Source: Butyrivibrio hungatei DSM 14810 (GTDB lineage: Bacteria > Bacillota > Clostridia > Lachnospirales > Lachnospiraceae). From it: DNA of 51,744 nt. The translations under genes and the position numbers were made by a program. Below the pieces are notes generated by a model. The model had not been told where the DNA came from. It ran no database searches and worked only from the letters and a program-made list of their open reading frames with translations. Of the stretch, positions 46,544 through 51,744 are shown in pieces. The DNA is taken from NCBI RefSeq assembly GCF_900143205.1, contig NZ_FRDH01000017.1, positions 1 through 51,744 of the forward strand. The letters are read 5' to 3'. Every line of letters begins with the position of its first letter. The first letter of the stretch is position 1.

Positions 46544-47995
46544 ATGAAGAATAAAATAAATGCAATTATATCAAACATAATAATATTTGGATTTCTTGTT
46601 ATATTTTTTTCATGCATTACACCACTTATTGCTTATAACTGTGATGATTGGATATATTTAGGAAAGATAAGACTTCCTATACCATTATGGGGAGGATGGA
46701 ATCCAACTAGGGTATTTTTTGAAACAGTAATGCCAATAATGGGAAGAGTTGCGGGGTATATTATCTATCCGATTGTTGGTGATTTTGTTTTTTCAATTAC
46801 CTTAGGATCTGCGATATTGCTGTCATTTCTAATTGCTGTTATGTGTATCAGTATGTACAATTTACTTATAAATAGATTCAAGTTTGGAGAGGTACAAGCT
46901 CTTGAATCTGAAATTTTCTTTTTGGCACTTTTTTTTCTTATCTTTAGGACGAGATCAGAAAGCAACTACATGTTTTGTGCTGAAGATTTGTGTTGCGTAT
47001 ACAATTACACAATGCCAGGTGTTATAAATGCGATAGTTGTACTTACAATTGCAAGATATGAGGGTTTTGCGAATGCGTTTAAAAGATTCGATTTGGTGAG
47101 AAAAGGAGCATTTCTATTTGTCCTATATTTTGCGTTATTATCAAATATTTTTCATTCAATTATAACTGTATCGTATTGTATGGCATTGATTTTGCATGAA
47201 ATAGTATCCGAAAAAAAGGACAAAGAAAATAGTATTAAGAGATTATATAAGAATACTAGTATTTATTTTTGGATTATTGTTTCTTGGATAATAGTTCTAT
47301 TTTTTGAAAAGTCAGGTGGAAGAGCTGGTACTTTTCAGCACAAGTTTAATCTGGTTCAATCAGTAACTCAATTTAAGGCGATTCTGTTTGCACTTTCAAA
47401 ACCGTTTCTAGTCTTGGTTGCTGTAACGTTTGCTGGATTAATATGGCGCAACATGAGAAAAATGAAAGAAGGTAGAAGTGTAGTTATTTGTTTTGTTGTG
47501 GCAATGTTTGGTGTATTGATTTATCTGTTGCTTTTAAATTCTCTTATAGGCTATATGAGTAGAGTTGATGCTTCTTGGGGCATATGGTTTTACCTTATAT
47601 CTATATGTTCACTAATGATAAGCAATACGATTGCAAATATTAAACATAGCAGGTTGATTATGGCAATCATGCTTTTTACTGTCATGCTATGTTGCTATTA
47701 TCCGGATGGACGTTACATGATTAGCAGTAGCCGTAATAGGGATTATGAATTATGTTATAAGACCAGCAAGTATTATGTGGATAGTATTATAGAAGCTAGA
47801 TTGGAAGGCAAAGAAATAGTTGAAATTGCTATACCAGAAGTTGAAGTCAACGATGAGAAGAATCTTACATATTATTACGGCTTTGGCGATATAGTAAGTA
47901 ATACCTTGTATTTTAATGGTATAATTGATGAGCGTGTGACTGTTCAAGAAAAAGTAGATTCTTCGTTAAATGAAGAATTTTTGGGAGTGAGATAA
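46544..47995 (+). CDS. DUF6056-like polytopic membrane protein
   Basis: 483 residues with about eleven membrane helices. The first outer loop IAYNCDDWIYLGKIRLPIPL contains a DD pair, followed by GGWNPTRVFFETVMPIMGRV; this is the layout of DUF6056-type membrane proteins, in which D-D and later N-x-R or GR residues are conserved. A long soluble tail (about 400-483) follows. It lies 15 bases after the previous gene and overlaps the next start by one base. A GT-C-like transferase or polymerase role is inferred from layout and place. The family call is less sure than for the protein at 42415. Confidence 0.6.
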   Translation: MKNKINAIISNIIIFGFLVIFFSCITPLIAYNCDDWIYLGKIRLPIPLWGGWNPTRVFFETVMPIMGRVAGYIIYPIVGDFVFSITLGSAILLSFLIAVMCISMYNLLINRFKFGEVQALESEIFFLALFFLIFRTRSESNYMFCAEDLCCVYNYTMPGVINAIVVLTIARYEGFANAFKRFDLVRKGAFLFVLYFALLSNIFHSIITVSYCMALILHEIVSEKKDKENSIKRLYKNTSIYFWIIVSWIIVLFFEKSGGRAGTFQHKFNLVQSVTQFKAILFALSKPFLVLVAVTFAGLIWRNMRKMKEGRSVVICFVVAMFGVLIYLLLLNSLIGYMSRVDASWGIWFYLISICSLMISNTIANIKHSRLIMAIMLFTVMLCCYYPDGRYMISSSRNRDYELCYKTSKYYVDSIIEARLEGKEIVEIAIPEVEVNDEKNLTYYYGFGDIVSNTLYFNGIIDERVTVQEKVDSSLNEEFLGVR

Positions 47996-48229
47996 TGTTA
48001 TTTAATTATGGAGAATTCCTGATTTTTTTCCCTATAGTGGTTGTTATGTATTATTTGATACCTTCAAAAGTCAGATACCTTTGGCTTTTGGGGGCATCTT
48101 ATTTTTTTTATATGGGATGGAATGCGAAATATGCTCTTTTATTGTTGTTTTCGACAACGATTACATATATTAGCGGACCACTAATTGAAAAAAATGAAAA
48201 CGAAGTTATCAAGAAAATTGTAGTATTGA
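47995..48229 (+). pseudogene. MBOAT family O-acyltransferase, truncated by an IS21-type insertion
   Basis: The first 78 residues (MLFNYGEFLIFFPIVVVMYY, YLWLLGASYFFYMGWNAKYA) are a normal MBOAT N-terminus. The frame then runs into IS21 DNA and ends IYT-stop at 48240. Joining 48229 directly to 51735 would restore GTA-GTA-TTG-ACA-TTC-AAC (VVLTFN), a sensible continuation of an MBOAT. The rest of the gene should lie to the right of the window. It was the fourth MBOAT of the locus. Confidence 0.85.
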
Positions 48230-48353
48230 TTTACACTTAAAATTGACCCGGGTTTAATACTTAAAACTGACCCACCCCAGATGGTGGATCGCGAGTATAA
48301 AACCATTTCGATTATACACTGTACCTTGAAAATTTAATACTTAGAATTGACCC
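48230..48353. repeat. Left-end repeats of the IS21 element
   Basis: Three similar 20-21 base units in the same direction: TTTACACTTAAAATTGACCC (48230-48249), a copy ending AAACTGACCC (48253-48273) and a copy ending AGAATTGACCC (48333-48353). The last two both start TTTAATACTTA. These are the multiple terminal repeats typical of IS21 elements. The area 48274-48332 shows no gene. Confidence 0.8.
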
Positions 48354-48415
48354 ACCTCTTTGAGGTTATATAGAATTCTTTCCGTATGTAAAAACATATG
48401 GAAGGAGGAAAAGAG

Positions 48416-49930
48416 GTGAAAGAATTGGAAGACTGGGTGGCTGTGCACAAAGTGTACAAACAGACTGGTTCCAAAAGAGCTACGGCTTCTATTCTTGGGA
48501 TAGCCAGAAATACGGTCAGAAGTCTATTAGAAAAGACTGAACCTCCTGTCTACAACCGGACAGAGTACAGCTCCAAGATTGATCCGTTCAAGGAACAGAT
48601 CATTGCCTGGAGGTGTGACCCATTTAACTTCAATGGCACCAGGATATTCAGTGAATTACAGAAGCGTGGCTACAAAGGCAGTATAGGACCTGTCTATTAC
48701 TTTTTAAGAAGAGTGGATGAAGATGTTGGAAACAGTATCAGTAGTAAGGCAACGACAAGGCACGAAAGCCCTCCGGGTGACCAGGCTCAGTTTGACTGGA
48801 GTGAGTATCAGGTGCTTATTGCAGACAGGTACATGACAGTATACTGCTTTTCCATGATACTGGCTGCATCAAGAAAGAAGGCGATATGTTTTTCTTTACG
48901 GGAAGATGCTGATGCTATATATGAAGCTGTTCAGGAACTGTTTGATGATCTGGGAGGCGTAACACTGGAGCTTCTTATTGATAATCCCAAGGCGTTTGTT
49001 ATCAAGAATAATCCAAAGTCAGAGGAAGAAATAAAATATAATCCTCATGCGCTGGCCATGGCTCTGCATCTTGGTGTTGAGCTCAACGCATGTCCATGCT
49101 ACTGGCCACGTAAAAAAGGGAAAATCGAGAGACCATTCAACTATATCGAAGAACAGTTCATAAAAGGGAATGCCTTTGCAAGCATGGAGGATCTGAATTC
49201 CCGAGGGAAAGCTTTTATAAATGAGTGGTGCGACAAGAAGCATTCCACCACCAAAAGAATTCCAAACCAGCATTACCTGTTGGAAGAAAAAGCTCTGTTA
49301 CAGCCGCTTCCCAAGGAACACTACTATGCAACCAGCAAGCTTAAGCGGAAAGTCAGTCCTGATAGTTATCTCAGTATCGGTGGCAATAAATATAGTGTTC
49401 ACGTCAGATATGTTGGAAAAACACTATACTACAGGCTGAATTATGGCTTCAGGATCATGTTGTATGACTCACAGGGACATTTCATAGAACATCAGGAAAT
49501 ATCTTATGAAAAACATGAGATCCGTACCAATCCTGACCACTATGAGCCCATTGCAAAGAAGGTATCAACTTCTGTTCCGCAGATAAGGCGTGACTTCACT
49601 AAGCGCTTTAGTAATGGTGCACGTTATCTTGAAGCAGCAGGTCGTAAGTTTGACCAGCCTACATTCCATGCCAGAAGGATAATGGAACTCCAGGATCTTT
49701 ACGATGATGATACTCTGGACAGGTTTATAGGGCTGGCCGTCGATGAAGGAAAGATGGATATCAAGCTGTTCAAAGAGATGCTTCGTGAGTATAACTCAGG
49801 AGAGCGAAAACTTCCGGAGGCTAACGAAACTGAAGCTACCGCCCTGATAATCGGTACAACGGCCACTAGTGAGCTTACGAGAAGCTGCAGCTACTATGAG
49901 AACTATGCAAAGGAGGTTCTGAATGCTTAA
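48416..49930 (+). CDS. istA: IS21-family transposase IstA
   Basis: About 504 residues. GTG 48416 is chosen because AAGGAGG (48402-48408) lies seven bases upstream; ATG 48398 precedes that site. An N-terminal helix-turn-helix (YKQTGSKRATASILGIARNT) is followed by the RNase H-type catalytic domain with DQAQFDWSEYQ (Asp127), LLIDNPKAFV (Asp189) and KKGKIERPFNYIEEQF (Glu238), the DDE triad. A C-terminal beta-rich domain (VSPDSYLSIGGNKYSVHVRY) is usual for IstA. It cuts and joins the element ends together with IstB. It overlaps istB by eight bases. The frame is intact, so the element could be active. Confidence 0.95.
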   Translation: MKELEDWVAVHKVYKQTGSKRATASILGIARNTVRSLLEKTEPPVYNRTEYSSKIDPFKEQIIAWRCDPFNFNGTRIFSELQKRGYKGSIGPVYYFLRRVDEDVGNSISSKATTRHESPPGDQAQFDWSEYQVLIADRYMTVYCFSMILAASRKKAICFSLREDADAIYEAVQELFDDLGGVTLELLIDNPKAFVIKNNPKSEEEIKYNPHALAMALHLGVELNACPCYWPRKKGKIERPFNYIEEQFIKGNAFASMEDLNSRGKAFINEWCDKKHSTTKRIPNQHYLLEEKALLQPLPKEHYYATSKLKRKVSPDSYLSIGGNKYSVHVRYVGKTLYYRLNYGFRIMLYDSQGHFIEHQEISYEKHEIRTNPDHYEPIAKKVSTSVPQIRRDFTKRFSNGARYLEAAGRKFDQPTFHARRIMELQDLYDDDTLDRFIGLAVDEGKMDIKLFKEMLREYNSGERKLPEANETEATALIIGTTATSELTRSCSYYENYAKEVLNA

Positions 49931-50705
49931 CGACACAGAACACAAAAGCGCATACATAGAAGCAAAGATGAAGCAGTTCAAGCTCGTAGATATGCGCGCC
50001 CAATATAAAGACATCATTGAAGAAGCAACACAGGAATCACTGGGATATATGGATTTTCTCCTCAGGCTATTGGAACTTGAAGACAGTGGAAAAGCCAGCC
50101 GTAGAACAGAAAAGCTTCTTGTGAAAGCCGGTTTTGATAATGCATCTTCTCTTGAGGACATTGATTACAGCTTTAATCCGTCGCTGGATAAGGATAAGAT
50201 CGATGAACTCGGAAAGCTTACTTTCCTGGATAACCGTGAAAATATCATAATCATTGGGCCACCTGGAGTTGGTAAGAGTATGATTGCTACGGGAATAGGT
50301 CGTAACGCCTGCAGAAGAGGCAGGAAAGTCCTTTTTGTTAATGCAAAGGAACTTGTCGACAGGCTTTATGATGAGATGCTTGCCGGGAATCTCCAGCAGA
50401 TGCTTGATAAGCTGAATCGTATTGAGCTTCTGATAATAGACGAACTTTCATACATAAAAATGGACAAAGAAAGAGAGAGCATGTTTTTCCAGATCATCCG
50501 TCAACGATACGAAAAAAGCTCCCTCATTATCACCACTAATCTCCCAATGGGTAGATGGGATGAAGTATTTACCGGACAGCTTGCGGCAACTGCAATACTT
50601 GACCGCCTGCTGCATCACTGCCATGTGCTTAGTATAACGGGAGACAGTTACCGTGTCAAAGGGTCAAAAATAAGTGTTAAAAAACAGAAAGGTACAGAAA
50701 AATGA
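49923..50705 (+). CDS. istB: IS21-family ATPase IstB
   Basis: 260 residues of the AAA+ DnaC/IstB class. Walker A IIGPPGVGKSMIATGIG (Gly112-Ser119), Walker B LLIIDELSYI and the sensor segment SLIITTNLPMGRWDEVF are all present. A helical N-terminal domain of about 90 residues is normal for IstB. It assists IstA in target choice and complex assembly. GGAGG lies before ATG 49923, inside the end of istA. The stop overlaps the next start by four bases (ATGA). Confidence 0.95.
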   Translation: MLNDTEHKSAYIEAKMKQFKLVDMRAQYKDIIEEATQESLGYMDFLLRLLELEDSGKASRRTEKLLVKAGFDNASSLEDIDYSFNPSLDKDKIDELGKLTFLDNRENIIIIGPPGVGKSMIATGIGRNACRRGRKVLFVNAKELVDRLYDEMLAGNLQQMLDKLNRIELLIIDELSYIKMDKERESMFFQIIRQRYEKSSLIITTNLPMGRWDEVFTGQLAATAILDRLLHHCHVLSITGDSYRVKGSKISVKKQKGTEK

Positions 50706-51178
50706 ACATAACAAGCGATAGACAGCGATTCCTGCAGGATGAGCTGAATAGATATGAAAAATCCACACCAATGAATGAGGCAGAAAGGAAGGTTCTTCAT
50801 GAATGGGTTGCTGCTGGCAACAGTGTGCACGAGAACTCATGCAATGCTGAAGACGGCCATGGAAACTACATTGATTTTCTTGACATTTACAGGGAGGAAC
50901 AGGATATCCGTGATACCCTTAGCACTATGGATGATGAAGAAAAAGAAGAATATCTTGCCGAACTGAGAGGTGAAGACACTATTAAAAGCCTGAGAAAGCA
51001 GCTTCATGAGTTGTCGTATAAGTCAGATGTATATGAGAAAGTACTTCGGAGACACAAGCTCATTGAAGAGGCTGAAGCCCTTATGGAAGAAGGACGAGCT
51101 CTATCCAGAGCATTCGATGAATGGGCTGAAGCAGAAATGGGCAAGCTGTCGGAAGGAGAACTATCATGGTTAAAATAA
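50702..51178 (+). CDS. Hypothetical passenger protein of the IS21 element
   Basis: 158 residues, acidic. A helical N-terminal half (DRQRFLQDELNRYEKSTPMN, then EAERKVLHEWVAAGNSVHEN) precedes a long coiled-coil-like region (SLRKQLHELSYKSDVYEKVL, then EAEALMEEGRALSRAFDEWA). There is no membrane segment and no enzyme motif I recognise. It overlaps istB by four bases and the next gene by 13, so the four genes form one translation-coupled unit inside the element ends. A role in transposition control or protein contact is only a guess. Confidence 0.72.
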   Translation: MNITSDRQRFLQDELNRYEKSTPMNEAERKVLHEWVAAGNSVHENSCNAEDGHGNYIDFLDIYREEQDIRDTLSTMDDEEKEEYLAELRGEDTIKSLRKQLHELSYKSDVYEKVLRRHKLIEEAEALMEEGRALSRAFDEWAEAEMGKLSEGELSWLK

Positions 51179-51609
51179 GAGATAAAAATCTCCCTGAACT
51201 TGCAGGAATATACAACAATGGCGGAAAGGATGCTCTTTACCAAACGCTCCGAGAGTCATTTGGAATAAAGTATCCTTGGTCAACGCTGTCAAGAATGAAG
51301 AGCATGGATTCCCTGGGATACGACGAAACAACTGACAGATTCAGAGCTGAGCAATGCAAACAGGCAGATGAGAACTTATTTATGTCGATGGATGAACTAT
51401 GCTCCCCAGTTAAACCACAACATATATGCGAGGACAAAATAGAAAGAAATGCTCCCAAGGCTGAGGCTATGGAGAAGCTCGTGAAGGAACTTATCGGTGA
51501 CAGACTACTAGAACTTAGCAGGTATGTTGTCATGGATACCTTGAGCAAGACAATGATCATAGATAAAACAGCACTTACCGGTGCTGGATACACACTGGTA
51601 ACTCATTAA
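51166..51609 (+). CDS. Hypothetical passenger protein of the IS21 element, possible DNA-binding
   Basis: 147 residues. The first 50 (LPELAGIYNNGGKDALYQTL, then GIKYPWSTLSRMKSMDSLGY) look like a helix-turn-helix of the kind that reads DNA, with S-T-L-S-R in the recognition-helix position. Cysteines (CKQADE, DELCSP, HICEDK) are scattered over the middle. The end is helical. It starts 13 bases inside the preceding gene and ends just before the right-end repeats, so it belongs to the element. No family recognised. Confidence 0.7.
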   Translation: MVKIRDKNLPELAGIYNNGGKDALYQTLRESFGIKYPWSTLSRMKSMDSLGYDETTDRFRAEQCKQADENLFMSMDELCSPVKPQHICEDKIERNAPKAEAMEKLVKELIGDRLLELSRYVVMDTLSKTMIIDKTALTGAGYTLVTH

Positions 51610-51613
51610 AAGG

Positions 51614-51730
51614 TGGGTCAATTCACAGTGTAAAAATCGAGATTTATAAATAAAACTGACCCGCCCTCAAAATCGCACTGGCGGATCTAGGGGTGGGTCA
51701 GATTTAAGTGTAAAAGTGGGTCAATTTTAC
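51614..51730. repeat. Right-end repeats of the IS21 element
   Basis: GGGTCA-containing units in inverse orientation to those at the left end: GGGTCAATTCACAGTGTAAA (from 51614), GGGTCAGATTTAAGTGTAAA (51695-51714) and GGGTCAATTTTAC (51718-51730). One AAACTGACCC copy points the other way (about 51653-51662). The 51695 unit is the closest match to the outermost left unit, so the outermost right unit may be shortened or diverged. Confidence 0.78.
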
Positions 51731-51744
51731 TTGACATTCAACAT

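Larger units (their letters stand above)
48230..51730 (+). mobile_element. IS21-family insertion sequence with two extra genes
   Basis: About 3.5 kb holding istA, istB and two further overlapping genes. Both ends carry several copies of a repeat with core TTGACCC or CTGACCC, as expected for transposase binding sites. TTGA occurs on both sides (48226-48229 and 51731-51734) and is the best candidate for a 4-bp target duplication. If the usual TG...CA ends apply, the element might be a few bases longer (48227 to 51736 or 51740), so ends are approximate. Confidence 0.88.

Noticed and set aside
49796..50161. 121-codon open frame on the minus strand across the istA/istB junction
   Set aside because: It is opposite two well-defined transposition genes; the serine-rich composition is typical of antisense frames.
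48227..51740. Alternative IS21 ends beginning with TG and ending with CA
   Set aside because: They give no matching target duplication and do not restore the MBOAT reading frame as well as 48230-51730 with TTGA on both sides. They cannot be fully excluded.

Overview
The window is AT-rich, with short or overlapping gene junctions, AGGAGG-type ribosome binding sites and insertion sequences of IS66, IS21 and IS110 type. This fits a member of the Bacillota, most likely Lachnospiraceae (Butyrivibrio, Pseudobutyrivibrio or Roseburia-like). That assignment comes from protein style, not from a marker gene. No tRNA, rRNA or CRISPR array was seen.

Layout. Positions 1-1360 hold mobile DNA: the end of an IS66-type element, a small conserved gene and a serine resolvase. 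From about 1500 to 48229 almost everything is on the + strand and forms one very large cell-surface polysaccharide locus. It opens with a membrane SGNH-like protein and an MBOAT O-acyltransferase (1503-4099). Then come a small gene bracketed by two terminators, an SGNH lipoprotein, and a cassette of FkbH-like protein, acyl carrier protein and VOC protein (5208-7629). From 7683 to 19977 there is a run of glycosyltransferases: GtrII-like, GT2, GT4, DUF6492-like and GT-C membrane enzymes, plus an LpxD-like hexapeptide acyltransferase and a DUF1796 protein. The last GT-C gene carries an ILEI/FAM3-like C-terminal domain and is broken by two compensating indels. Next are two further MBOAT modules (20001-25241), an ABC-2 exporter whose ATPase has a Wzt-like C-terminal domain (26383-28550), a GT10 fucosyltransferase-like gene, more GT-C, GT2 and GT4 genes, and an intact asparagine synthase-like amidotransferase (33303-35162).

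Positions 35284-37045 and 39502-40094 are a graveyard. They hold two decayed asparagine synthase copies, an ATP-grasp (TupA-like) remnant and a GT4 tail, around an intact Wzx-like flippase and a radical SAM protein. UDP-glucose dehydrogenase, a GT2 and multispan membrane proteins follow (40113-47995), interrupted by a decayed IS110 element on the minus strand (about 43760-45245). A fourth MBOAT gene is cut after about 78 codons by an IS21-type element (about 48230-51730). That element carries istA, istB and two extra coupled genes.

How the parts may work together (inference). GT2 and GT4 enzymes would build lipid-linked glycans in the cytoplasm. The DPM-like GT2 enzymes could make lipid-phosphate sugars used outside by the many GT-C and GtrII-type membrane enzymes. 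The ABC exporter and the Wzx-like flippase offer two export routes. Four MBOATs with SGNH/DHHW partners would O-acylate the product outside. The FkbH/ACP cassette could supply an unusual glyceryl-type acyl group, and AsnB together with Ugd could give uronamide sugars. No initiating phosphoglycosyl transferase and no clear Wzy polymerase were recognised.
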